Assembly: GCA_964035015.1 (NCBI GenBank)
Contig: OZ036006.1
Span: forward strand, 9,560,951-9,624,950
DNA length: 64,000 nt
Direction of reading: 5' to 3'
Source of the DNA: Corallium rubrum
Taxonomy: Eukaryota > Cnidaria > Anthozoa > Scleralcyonacea > Coralliidae
Below, one piece after another: positions 53,961 through 64,000 of the stretch (positions are counted from its first letter, which is position 1; the number at the start of each line of letters is the position of its first letter). The position numbers and the translations under genes were made by a program. Below the pieces are notes generated by a model. It was not told where the DNA came from. It searched no databases and saw nothing but the letters and a program-made list of their open reading frames with translations.

Positions 53961-54190
53961 CACGGCTTCGCTCACCGCTTAAGAGCGGTCCTTGAATATA
54001 TTCTTCTTTATAAACTGAGTTCGGAATCGTGGTGGATAAAATCCGCACTGTATATATCCCGTGGAGGCTGTCAGACGGATCGTTGTAATTAATGTGAAAC
54101 AACTTCCAATTCTCAAACGCAATCCCTGTAGATAGTATAGATATACTGTTAATACACAGAATATATATTATATTATATATAATATAAACT
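53961..54190 (-). promoter_or_regulatory. 5' UTR and possible promoter or UTR intron of the matrix gene
   Basis: No ATG in the NtA frame lies between the in-frame TAA (about 53980) and the start codon. Further upstream (minus-strand sense) is a candidate acceptor, ctatctacag, with exon start near 54124, and beyond that TATA-rich sequence (54160-54190). Either a TATA-type promoter or a 5' UTR intron would fit; the sequence alone does not decide. Confidence 0.3.
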
Positions 54191-54239
54191 TTAAACCACG
54201 CTTTGGTATAAAGAATCGCAGAGAGCCCCAAGACAGGTT

Positions 54240-55070
54240 TGATCTCTAGGGCAACCTATTGGCTAATGCACTGTGGCTAATGACAGGGCACTCTGCGGCG
54301 GTTGCACGGAAGTCGCAAACACGACCTACCCAATTAAAACAAGCCTGGCATGACATGAACCCGTTTTCACAATCATAAACAATGCTCGAGATTGTTCTTT
54401 AGTCGTATGACGCGTCAAAAAACACATGCGCAAGGTTTTTTATTAGTTAAGCCATTGTATAAGAGGATTTGTTAACCCATCCTTACCGTGAGAAGTAGGC
54501 TAAAGATATATCACTAACTGTGAGGCCTGTCTAATGATTGACCAGTCACTGATCGCCCTCCTTGAGCGTAACACGATTACACGAAGAAATCTGATAAGGA
54601 AACACACATGGAGGGTATTGCGTATATAGGCAGTCTATGTTGTGCGATGTATAGAAAAGGTCGGTGAACTTAATACTGCTGAGAAAAGGTGGTGAACTTA
54701 CTGCTGAGATTTTAGTGAAAAAAGTACTGAGATATCCAGGCAAAGCCATTTGTCAGAGTAGATAAACATAAAAGTTAAAAAAACATAAAAGTTTCACGCT
54801 CGGCTTGAACCAAACCAGAGTACTGAAAATGAAAGTCAAGTGCCGTGCAGGTCATTATATTATAGTGAACTGCCAACATTTTAGAGAACGAGATACTTAA
54901 AGTTTTGAGCCAAAGTCCTTCATCACTCATCATCAGAGTAAATCAAGGAGTCTGAATATGTATATAGATATACAAGTAGAGCTGCGCAGGCTAGTTGGGT
55001 TGCGATGCAGATGTATAGAAAATGAAAATCGTAAAGGTGGTGAACTGCCAACTGCGAAAATTTTAGAGGA
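54240..55070. other. Upstream region, no gene recognised
   Basis: 54880-54960 is one copy of a repeat (TTGAGCCAAAGTCCTTCATC, CAGAGTAAATCAAGG) that recurs at 55463 and 55686. The rest is unique and non-coding. Confidence 0.45.
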
Positions 55071-55071
55071 A

Positions 55072-55466
55072 CAAATGGGTAAAATGGCACCGGAAAAAAT
55101 GGCACCACAACTTTGACTAATACGGAAAAAATGGCACCACAAAGGTTATCTGGAAAATGACATGCATTGACACTTTCTCTGCTCCGCTGACAAGTTTCGG
55201 TGATGCTTTTTAACATGTTACTGACTCATTCGCGTCTATTTTTAAAAAGCATTCACCGAAATGGCGAAAGCGCTTGTTACCGTTTTGCATTGGAACGGGT
55301 ATTGTCGGAGAGTATTCATGGCGGTGGTCGGCATTTGAATGAGTCATTGCTTATTGTTGAAGAGTATTCATGGAAGCGCGTTGACAACGGTGCCATTTTT
55401 TCCGTATTAGTCAACTTCGTGGTACCATTTTTTCCGGTGCCATTTTTTCCGCAATTCGAACAAATG
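55072..55466. mobile_element. Foldback around GGAAAAAATGGCACC
   Basis: AAATGGCACCGGAAAAAATG and CACAACTTTGACTAATACGG on the left recur inverted near 55388-55455. Confidence 0.8.
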
Positions 55467-55505
55467 AGTCAAAGTCCTTTATCCGTCATCAGAGTAAATC
55501 ACAGA

Positions 55506-55506
55506 G

Positions 55507-55559
<53 letters not shown>
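55506..55559. repeat. TA dinucleotide repeat
   Basis: About 26 TA units, within a copy of the 120-bp-like TTCATCACTCATCAGAGTAAATC repeat. Confidence 0.98.
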
Positions 55560-55561
<2 letters not shown>

Positions 55562-55709
55562 AGTAGAGCTCAGAGCTGCGCAGGCAGTGGCAGTGCGTTG
55601 CAATGCTGATAGTAGGAAATGAAAATCTATTCTTAAACGTGTTGAACAACTGCCAAGATGTTAGAGAACTAAATACTTCGGTTTTGAGCCAAAATCCTTC
55701 ATCACTCAT

Positions 55710-56685
55710 CAGAGTAAATCATAGAGTAATAGTGTATGATATGCCAGTATAGAAAACTGATGAAAATCTTAAAGTGATTTCGTTTGATAACAGCAGAGCT
55801 AGATAGGGTGTCGTTGGGTTTCCGTAATAAAAAAAATTCTACAGAGAGGCATAGTATTGTTTATATATGTATGTTTTACGACCGCTCCGCTGTCAGACGG
55901 AAACTGTTTACATTTGCACCGAAAGCATTTTGGAACGGATCAAACACGAGGAAGGGTGTTTCATCCGATATCCAGTCACCACAGTCTAGCTTCTCAAACA
56001 AATCAGTATTCTATGAAAAAATCTGGTTGAAAGTTGGCAAAATTCTATGCTAACTAAGACCGGGTTTCCAGTTAATGAGTTTGAGAACGGAGCATAAAAC
56101 TCTTTGAGGTGAAGTTTACGCGCTCGCATCAAACGCGAACACACCGGAATCTTCGACAAAGTTCTTGGAACCGAACTCAATTAACAAACGTATTTTATAA
56201 AACAAACTTCTAGACGTTGTGTAAAGACCAGACGCAAAAACAATTACTGGCATGAATATTTTTAAAAACATTTGTATCAGAAACGATTTCAGATTTGCCT
56301 CCCCGGAAAATTGATGATGTGTTGTTGATCGTTTCACAATTTGCAGTGAAAGTGTGAGTGCGTCAATGGTTGCGAGTTATTCTGAGGCTTTGATAAAGCT
56401 GGGATTAAATACATTGTTAATTACATAAATACATCAAGCGTTTCTGTAGGAAATCTGATAGTAACAAACTGCGTGAGCAAAAAAACACACACGCATATTA
56501 AAATACTCACTAATAATTCATGACGAAAACACAAAATAAATCAATACCGTAGCAGTGGTTGTAAATCGGATACAGCTCGTCCTGATTTACATAAACTTTA
56601 GCTTCGATTTTCTCGGCTAAAACAAACCGTATCCCAAAAATAGCTGGCGAACTTGATTACTTAGATGCATTTGTATTTTAAGAAA
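55710..56685. other. Upstream region, no gene recognised
   Basis: A fragment of the GATCAAACAC hairpin family occurs at 55937. No domain-like translation is seen. Confidence 0.45.
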
Positions 56686-56781
56686 GATACAGCATTCGCA
56701 GCCGAGCTGTATCTGATTTACTACGGCTCGCTTGCAGCTCGCTTTGTAAATCAGATACAGCTCGGCTGCGAATGCTGTATC
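56686..56781. repeat. Hairpin with 40-bp arms
   Basis: GATACAGCATTCGCAGCCGA, then GCTGTATCTGATTTAC, and the exact inverse. Confidence 0.9.
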
Positions 56782-58002
56782 TATTACTTGCAATCTACCA
56801 GAAAACCACAGAATCCCCCAGCCGGAAACTCGACATTAGTCTATCAAAAAAGCGTTCAACACTCTATTTCTAGAGCACAGGATTTGGCATATAGGCGTTA
56901 GGTACGGACAGAAGTTTAATAACCTAGCCCGAAAGTCACGACAGCGTTTGGGCGTTTGTCTCGGATACATTTTCAACTGACTTTCAGTGAGACAATCGCG
57001 AATGTTCGTCTGTCATATCTGGAAGCTCGTACTTGCATTAAAAAATGAGTATCGTATTGTCAATTGGGGGTTACTACTAATGTATAGCACATATGTCTAA
57101 ACAATCGAAATTAAACATAACTGTAAGTCTAGTTCTGTACTTTGAAGTGTCTTGGCAGTTGTCTAGTAACTCTTCTTTCAATGCTTCTTGAATCATCGGA
57201 TCCAACGGATTATCAGGAGATGAGTTCCTTCACATGTTGTTTGAGTTTTATAAATGTTGAAATATAACCTCATCTGACTTTGATTAACCCAAAGTTAACC
57301 TACACTAGCAACACGTAGTTGGGTTCAAATGTGTTAAACGAATTATATCACGTTATTTTTAACCCATTCTGGCACAAACACCCAGTTCCTGAAATAGAAC
57401 AAAACCTCACGGTTTTAAAAGTGAAAAACAAATACAAGAAATCACTGGAAATCCAAACATGAGTATGAATGGTCAAAACTGAAGCGAGATTGAAACGGAT
57501 TTCGAATACAACATCTCGCGGACTTGATTTGTAATTTTCTGTTGGTCAGACAGAAATCAAGTTTAGATCAATTTGTATATTTCCTTAATCGTTTCCCATC
57601 TGTCCTGATTTTTCTTGTCAATATACATGGCTTGCCTATGTCTCCCCTTGGCATTGACGAGTACAATTGTCTGGGGTTACGGGGTTACGTCACAGGACAA
57701 AGTAAAAAAATATTGTTGCATGTCGATGCACCAGTCAGTGCGACAACAGTGCGTGTGGAAGGGTTAACCTTGGACGCAATGGCCTTAGGTAAGAATTTGC
57801 TGATCAATGATCAAGTGATGAAGCGCGAGAGAGTTTTTTAATTAATTGGCCGGGGAGTAATAATTCGTATTGAAATATGGCGTGCGTTGAATGGTAACGC
57901 CCAACAAATGACGACACGAATTAGAGTATCGAAAGAAACATGTCTTGTTAATAACTGCTTTAAATGTCGCGTCAAAAATGTCGTTTTCTGTTAATTCCGC
58001 AG
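56782..58002. other. Upstream region; unassigned ORF at 57524-57841
   Basis: The 105-residue plus-strand ORF contains LGLRGYVTGQSKK and HVDAPVSATTVRVEGL, but I recognise no family, and start and splice context are unsupported. Otherwise no features. Confidence 0.3.
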
Positions 58003-58188
58003 GAACGAACGAACGAACGAACGAACGAACGAACGAACGAACGAACGAACGAACGAACGAACGAACGAACGAACGAACGAACGAACGAACGAACGAACGA
58101 ACGAACGAACGAACGAACGAACGAACGAACGAACGAACGAACGAACGAACGAACGAACGAACGAACGAACGAACGAACGAACGAACGA
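58003..58188. repeat. GAAC tetranucleotide microsatellite
   Basis: About 46 perfect GAAC units ending in GAATGAACGCG. Confidence 0.98.
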
Positions 58189-58384
58189 ATGAACGCGAAT
58201 ATAAGCTGCCTGAGAACTCAGTCAGGTCATTGGATTGGAGATATAGAAATATATACATAACCGCTGACTTTTCTCTGATAAATGAATTTATAACTGGATT
58301 GCATGAGGGGACTGCTGGTGAGATTGAGCCCACAGTCAAATAAACCTTTTAGTGGGGACAAAGTACCCATATCTCACCCGCAAT

Positions 58385-59010
58385 CCATGTTATATTATAA
58401 CATAGCTTTGATATAGCAACGTTTTTGATTGGCTGTTGTGCGTGCTCCATTAATAAAATACGGTTTAATTGTATTTCGTTCCTTACCATGCATTAAAAAT
58501 CTTCATGCCATATTTTGTGGCGTTTTTAGTTTTCTCAGGGATAGAATTTTCTATCAAACTCTCAAAAAATTCCTCCAAAACGTCTGCAAAACGAGAGTTT
58601 ACTGCCATATTTTTTCAGGTTTGTTTTCATTTTTCTCAAACGTTGTCCATCACGAATAGACAACGGTTGAGTAGCCAATCAGAATGCAGGATTTGTAATA
58701 GACGATGGTTGGGTGTATACTAAAACTCGATGGAGCACGGTAAAAAAGCGCGGGGGGAAATTCAAAACAAAACTGAGTTTTAAATTGACTTTTTATGGCC
58801 TTTTATATAATCAAAATACCGAGTCATTTAATTTTATTGAGTAATAAAGAACAACGACCCAGAAGACTTAAACTCGATCTGGATAACCGAGTTTAAACTG
58901 TCGTTTTGGTTGGATTTTATTGAACAAAAAAGACTTGGCTACGAAAGTAGAAAAATACAACAACCAAAACGATTCGCCGGCTTGTGAAAGGACTTAATGC
59001 TATGTTATAA
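58385..59010. other. Upstream region with repeat-like sequence
   Basis: GTTTTCTCAGGGATAGAATTT and similar stretches look like dispersed repeat fragments, but no clear ends were found. Confidence 0.35.
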
Positions 59011-59021
59011 AATAAATGGCT

Positions 59022-59157
59022 CATGGTTTAGTGTGCTCCATCGAGTTATGGATGCACTCGGGAAATTTGGAGAGCACTCAAAAATCTAGAATTTTTCGCG
59101 CTCTCCCAATTTCCCGCGTGCATCCATAACTCAATGGAGCACGCTAAACCATGAACC
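59022..59157. repeat. Hairpin MITE
   Basis: GGTTTAGTGTGCTCCATCGA, then GTTATGGATGCACTCGGGAA, and the inverse with TTCCCGCGTGCATCC. Confidence 0.88.
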
Positions 59158-60009
59158 ATTTCTTAAATAGTTCAGTGTTCTGGACAGGTATTCAGCTGCA
59201 TCCAAAATGGCACGATTCTGCAATTTTTGGCAATTATATTTGTGCAACGATTTGACAATTTGTCTGGCGCGATTCTAAACCTTACACAGCCGTTACACGC
59301 AATTCAGTTGCGAGACAAGGTGCATGCAATATTCGGCAACATGTAACAGAGCCTTACGATAATTGTCAACGAAATCCAAAGGTTAGCTCCTTTTTAGTCC
59401 TTGTATTGACGCGTATCGCTGATTAGCTTATTTAACAAAAACCGGAAAGTTGCGTGCACCGGATAGGCGTGCAGGTGTCACGAAAAGCCAGGAGACAAAA
59501 AAATGGCGAATATCTCTAGTTCTGAACGCTAAAAACTACCCTGCGAGAAGAGCCTTCTTTTCCTTTGTTTGCCTTTTAGTACGTTGTAAGCGAGGGACAT
59601 TTTTCGTGCAGTGCAGCCGGATGGCGCGCACAGCTCTGGTCAATTTCGGAACTTCGCCTTTTGTTGTTTTAGAAAACATGAGTGAAAAGCTTATCGCAGC
59701 TTGTGGTGAACGGCCGAGTGGAAATGAATATGAATATCCTGCAAAGAATTCGAATGACCCAAAAATAGTAACCCTTTCAGGGCAGTATGTGATTTTCAAA
59801 ACTTTAGACAGTGTTTAACGACGTTTAATACCTGTTCCTACGCACCCTAATTATGAAGGCAAAGTGGCACCAAGTGATTGAAATCGTGGCCTTCTTCTGT
59901 GAAGATCAACTTTTGCTCATTGTTCTCGATAATACTAAAAATTTTTGACTGGTACTTGCGACAAGAAATTATCTTCTTGAACAAAAGAAAATCGGCGTAT
60001 TGTAAACGC
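59158..60009. other. Upstream region; unassigned ORF at 59450-59818
   Basis: The 122-residue plus-strand ORF has no recognised domain; the AACGERPSGNEYEYP stretch is not low-complexity but is unmatched. Treated as unproven. Confidence 0.3.
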
Positions 60010-60014
60010 ATACA

Positions 60015-60670
60015 CTGAACTGGACTTTGGACTGGATTAGTGAGACTGGACTTTGAACTGGACTTTGGAATTGACTTTAAGACTGGACATTGTAGTGGAC
60101 TTTGAACTCGACTGCAAACTGAACTGGACTTTGGACTGAACTTTGGACTGCACTTTAGAATGGAATTTGGACTGGGCTTTGAACTGAACTGGACTTTAGA
60201 CTGGACATTGAACTGGACTTTAGACTGGACTTTGGACTGGACTTTGAATTGGACTTTGAATTGGACTTTGAACTGAACTTTGAACTGGACTTTAGACTGG
60301 ACTTTGGACTGGACTTTGAACTGAACTGGACTTTAGACTGGACTTTTGAAATTGACTTTAGGACTGGACTTTTGACCTGGACTTTGAACTGGATTTTGGA
60401 CTGGACTTTGAACTGGACTTTTGAGTGGACTTTGGACTGGACTTTGGGACTGGACTTTAGACTGGACTTTGAACTGGACTTTCGAACTGGACTTTAGACT
60501 GGACTTTGAACTGGACTTTTGAGTGGACTTTGAACTGGACTTTGGGACTGGACTTTTGAACTGGACTTTGAACTGAACTATGAACTGCACTTTTGAACTG
60601 AACTGAACTTTGGAGTGGACTTTGAACTGGATTTTGGCTGGACTTTGGGACTGAACTTTGAACTGGATTT
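60015..60670. repeat. Minisatellite of 12-bp unit GGACTTTGAACT
   Basis: About 50 imperfect units (GGACTTTGGACT, GGACTTTAGACT). Single-base slips break the frame often, so the apparent 82-residue ORF is an artefact. Confidence 0.92.
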
Positions 60671-61974
60671 TACAGGGAAAAAATTGGCCATTTTTACGAT
60701 GCCAGTTATTTAGTGACAAAAATATTCTGTCCCTTAGTCTGGAACAGAGTCAGGGTTTTGAAGATGCAGCGGTACACCCTTAACCTGGATTCCAGAAAGT
60801 CCCCCCTCCCCCCCTCCCCCCCTCCCCCCAAAGAATATATTCTTAAATCTGGAATATGCTGAAGTAGCTAGTTTATTTCACGGAAATTCAAAATCACAAA
60901 GTTAACCACTTAGAATACGTAGAAGCGTTTCTCAAAACACGACAAAACTCTTCTACATATCAATAATGTATGTTTGACAGCTCTCAGCCTCTCGCCACAA
61001 ACTACATAAGATGATAGAGTTTCCAGCTTCTGATACTCGCTGGCCATTTTGTCTATCTTTTAAATTGAAAATACGTTTGTATTTAATTATTAATTAAAGG
61101 GCCTATATCCACCCCAAAACTTGCCAACCCTTCAAATTCTATGTTAATAGCTGGGGTTCTGCTTCCCAAGTAACTGTAAAAATCATATTGAACACAGTTA
61201 AAAACAGTTTTATCCACAAGCAAATCTCAGTATTTATACGCTTGCCAAAATATAACAACACAACCATCAACATTATTAGCTGTACCTACTGACATTTACA
61301 CATTCAAAAATACGCTTCCCTTATCAAAAGTGTACATTGTTCGCCATATAAACATTTCACCTACCATTTAATTGCTAGATATGCTAGAATTATTCAAAAT
61401 GAAGTTCTTGTTTGTGGTATTTTCCTCGTCTCGTCCTTTGAAAGCTCTCAAAACAAAAGACGCTCGTTCAGGCAGTTTCACGAAAGGTTTTGGCGCGAAA
61501 ACTCATTAGCCAATCAAAACGCTGGATATAGCTGCCTCTTCACCAGGCTCTCACCCTGTCACGCGCGGCCTTGCAGGTCACGCAAACGCTGGCTATTCCC
61601 CCTATTTTATCTTTTTACTTTTTAGAGATAAAACGAACCCTTTATTCGTGGCGGAAAAATCAATAAAGGCAAGCACTGTATTTATATAAGAAAGAAAATT
61701 AATTCTTTGAAGAGCGGTAGACACCTAAACCAGCCCCTTTGAAATTTCAACAGTTTGGTGTCCCAATACAGAAAACGCAAGAACACACACGTTGAAAATA
61801 GACTGTAATCGGTTTGGGATAAAACTATTAAGCTTAGCTAGCGCTCTCACAGAAGATTATCTCATAAACTAACAAACCTTTTTGATTCACCTCATTAGCG
61901 TATTTTTAGCACACTAATTATTTTGTTTTCTGATGACTTTTGAACAGAACGCCACTCGCAGTGCATTTGGTTTC
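60671..61974. other. Upstream region, no gene recognised
   Basis: There is a C-rich run near 60800. The rest is AT-rich single-copy-looking sequence without coding signal on either strand. Confidence 0.45.
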
Positions 61975-62794
61975 AGACCCCGTTTACACGATGCCGGTAC
62001 AATTTGAAAACGGAACAAAATCATGCCGTTTAGGCCTTGCGCTTACACGGTACCGGCACAAAAATAACATGAAAACGACACAAAATGAAGACGGGTTCCT
62101 TGACGGCATGAAATGAAAACGGAACACAAACCGGGTATCGTGTAAACGGCCGTGCCGTAACAGTTTGATGACGGTATATACGACCACAGTATTCGGGTCA
62201 GCAGTATTCACAAAGTCTTCTCAATAGACGACTTTCACAATCATGCGCAGTAGCAACAAATATTCAAATTTTCGTCGGAGATAAAAACAACTGTTTTAGC
62301 TGGAACGAGCATATTGAAAATAGTAGAAGTGCAGAGTTTGAAACGAATTGCTTAACAAATGGAAAAAGTTTCACAAGCGGAAAGTTGACCATTCCAACAG
62401 GGATTTATTAGTGATTTAATAGGGATTTTGGCTTGGCGGGCGGGAGTTGCACGCCAAGCCAAAATCCCTATTAAATCCCTAGTGGAGAGCAAAACTTCCG
62501 AAGAGCGTAGCTTTCGCACTATTTGTCTGATTTATTTTAAACTTTGCACTTTTACTATTTTTAATATGATCTTTCCAGCTAAAACAGTTGTTTTTACCTC
62601 CGATGAAAATTTGAAGTAAAGTTGCTACTGCGCATGAGCCTGAAAGTCGTCTATTCTCATTGGACATTGGAGGGGAATAACCGTCATTATATTATACCGG
62701 CACCGTGTAAACGAAGACTTTTTGGCCTGTATTTGCATACCGGCATGATTTTGTTCCGTTTTCAAATTGTACCGGCATCGTGTAAACGGGGTCT
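61975..62794. mobile_element. 820-bp MITE with ~55-bp near-perfect inverted ends
   Basis: AGACCCCGTTTACACGATGC, CGGTACAATTTGAAAACGGA and ACAAAATCATGCCG are repeated in inverse at 62740-62794. A smaller palindromic element is nested at 62393-62486. No transposase is present. Confidence 0.9.
62393..62486. repeat. Nested hairpin
   Basis: AATAGGGATTTTGGCTTGGC and its inverse GCCAAGCCAAAATCCCTATT face each other around GGGCGGGAGTTGCAC. AATAGGGATTT also begins the window (position 2). Confidence 0.88.
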
Positions 62795-63100
62795 CAGTCA
62801 CCCGTGAGTCGCCCGCAAGGACCCAAAAACTTTCAATACGGAAATCAACGAGGGTTTCTTTTCTTTATTACAAAAATAACTGTTAAAAAAAGGACAAATA
62901 CTAACACCTACTATAATTACAAACGAAATTTTTTTCAAAAAAACATGAATATTCAATCTATTTTCTACAAGAAAATCTTTTCACAAATACTTAGAGCCAA
63001 CATGACGTCAAATCAGCTCTGTTTTTCACAACAATGCGCTGTCTATAATACACAATTATTTTTCTCTAGTTAGTGCCTAGTTTGAAACAACCTACCTCTA

Positions 63101-63395
63101 TACAGTGTATAAAAAAACCCGGAACCCTTAGAAAATGAATTAGTATTCTTAAAACAACCTATAACTGTAGTAGTTTGAAAGCCCTAAAAGCGCTGCGTTG
63201 TAAATTAATCAGCACATAAGTTAAACAGGAAGAGAAAAAGCTTTTAAATACTTTCACCATGTATACACTTCAACTTATCTTAATTTCCCAGGTGTATAAG
63301 ACCGTGTTTTTTTACGCATTCGTGGCTCAGAAGTGTTTAAGGCTTTCAAACTACTACAATAGGTTGTTTGAACAGAATACTAATTCATTTAAATA
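63101..63395. mobile_element. Diverged relative of the 31106 mariner-type MITE
   Basis: TACAGTGTATAAAAAAACCC and CCCTTAGAAAATGAATTAGT are repeated inverted near 63330-63395. The right terminus is replaced by the 20-bp minisatellite. Confidence 0.75.
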
Positions 63396-63982
63396 AATAT
63401 ATAAATGTAGCTATATATAGATAAATGTAGCTATATATAGATAAATGTAGCTATATATAGATACATGTAGCTATATATAGATACATGTAGCTATATATAG
63501 ATAAATGTAGCTATATATATAGATAAATGTAGCTATATATAGATAAATGTAGCCATATAGATAAATGTAGCTATATATAGATAAATGTAGCTATATAGAT
63601 AAATGTAGCTATATAGATAAATGTAGCTATATATAGATAAATGTAGCTATATATATATAGAGAGAGAGACAAATGTAGCTATATATAGATAAATGTAGCT
63701 ATATATAGATAAATGTAGCTATATATGGATAAATGTAGCTATATATAAATGTAGCTATATATATATATATATAAATATAGCAATATATAGATAAATGCAG
63801 CTATATATGGATAAATGTAGCTATATATAGATAAATGTAGCTATATATATAGATAAATGTAGCTATATATGGATAAATGTAGTTATATATGGATAAATGT
63901 AGCTATACATAGATAAATGTAGCTATATATAGGTGAATGTAGCTCCATATTTAGGTAAATCGAGCTATATATAGGTAGATGT
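63388..63982. repeat. Minisatellite ATAAATGTAGCTATATATAG (20 bp)
   Basis: About 28 units, with TA-number variation inside each unit and a GAGAGAGAGAC interruption near 63660. It starts at the truncated end of the MITE. Confidence 0.95.
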
Positions 63983-64000
63983 TTCAAACATTGTCTTGGC

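Noticed and set aside
53583-53975. Start of exon 1 at a GTG (53975)
   Set aside because: The ATG at 53960 directly precedes the signal peptide; GTG starts are not expected in animal nuclear genes.
53899-54231. Alternative N-terminal coding exon upstream of NtA
   Set aside because: It is in a different frame from the NtA domain, has no domain or signal peptide of its own, and overlaps AT-rich possible promoter or UTR sequence.
57524-57841. 105-residue plus-strand ORF
   Set aside because: No recognised domain, no splice or promoter support, and the length is within chance expectation for 64 kb.
59450-59818. 122-residue plus-strand ORF
   Set aside because: No recognised similarity; not supported by neighbouring exons.
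60249-60719. Repetitive ORFs (DFELDF and KVQFK patterns)
   Set aside because: Products of the 12-bp minisatellite; frames break at unit-length slips.

Overview
The window is eukaryotic and looks like an invertebrate metazoan, most likely an anthozoan cnidarian (coral or sea anemone). The reasons are extracellular module types (agrin NtA-like, follistatin/Kazal, GON, von Willebrand A), phase-1 symmetric exons with GT/AG junctions, AT-rich intronic DNA packed with MITEs, and a 5S-derived SINE. Species assignment is inference. No prokaryotic feature was seen.

One gene explains essentially all coding signal. It lies on the minus strand, from an ATG at 53960 down to at least 1277, and probably leaves the window on the left. 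I resolve 24 coding exons: signal peptide + agrin NtA-like (53591-53960); then, after a 12.2 kb intron, FS/Kazal1 (41 kb), GON (40 kb), Kazal2, vWA1, Kazal3, Kazal4, vWA2, vWA3, vWA4, and then the triplet Kazal / vWA type A / vWA type B repeated from 25.5 kb to the left edge (Kazal5-vWA5-vWA6, Kazal6-vWA7-vWA8, Kazal7-vWA9-vWA10, Kazal8-vWA11-vWA12, Kazal9-vWA13...). Every complete internal exon is a multiple of three and starts and ends in phase 1, so the reading frame closes across the whole set: about 9.7 kb of coding sequence, over 3200 residues. The product should be a large secreted extracellular-matrix or adhesion protein. Its ligand and tissue are unknown.

The introns are mostly repeats. 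Many short introns are almost entirely one long microsatellite, usually of 4-6 bp unit (TCCAC, CATCT, GAAGT, ACAAC/ACCAC/AAAAC, ACACGT, TTTG, GGAA, GTGAA/GTGAC). Others hold MITEs: three hAT-type elements with perfect 8-bp target duplications, a Harbinger-like element with TAA duplication, mariner-like TA elements and several foldbacks. At 4858-7142 there are 27 copies of an exactly 85-bp unit derived from the 5S rRNA internal promoter, joined to the body of a 5S-type SINE.

Right of 54 kb, upstream of the gene, I see only MITEs, hairpins, minisatellites and unrecognised short ORFs. The points most worth a second look are the NtA-Kazal-GON-vWA architecture, the tandem exon-triplet amplification with coordinated loss of metal site and disulfides, the 85-bp 5S-derived array, and the stop-free microsatellite introns.
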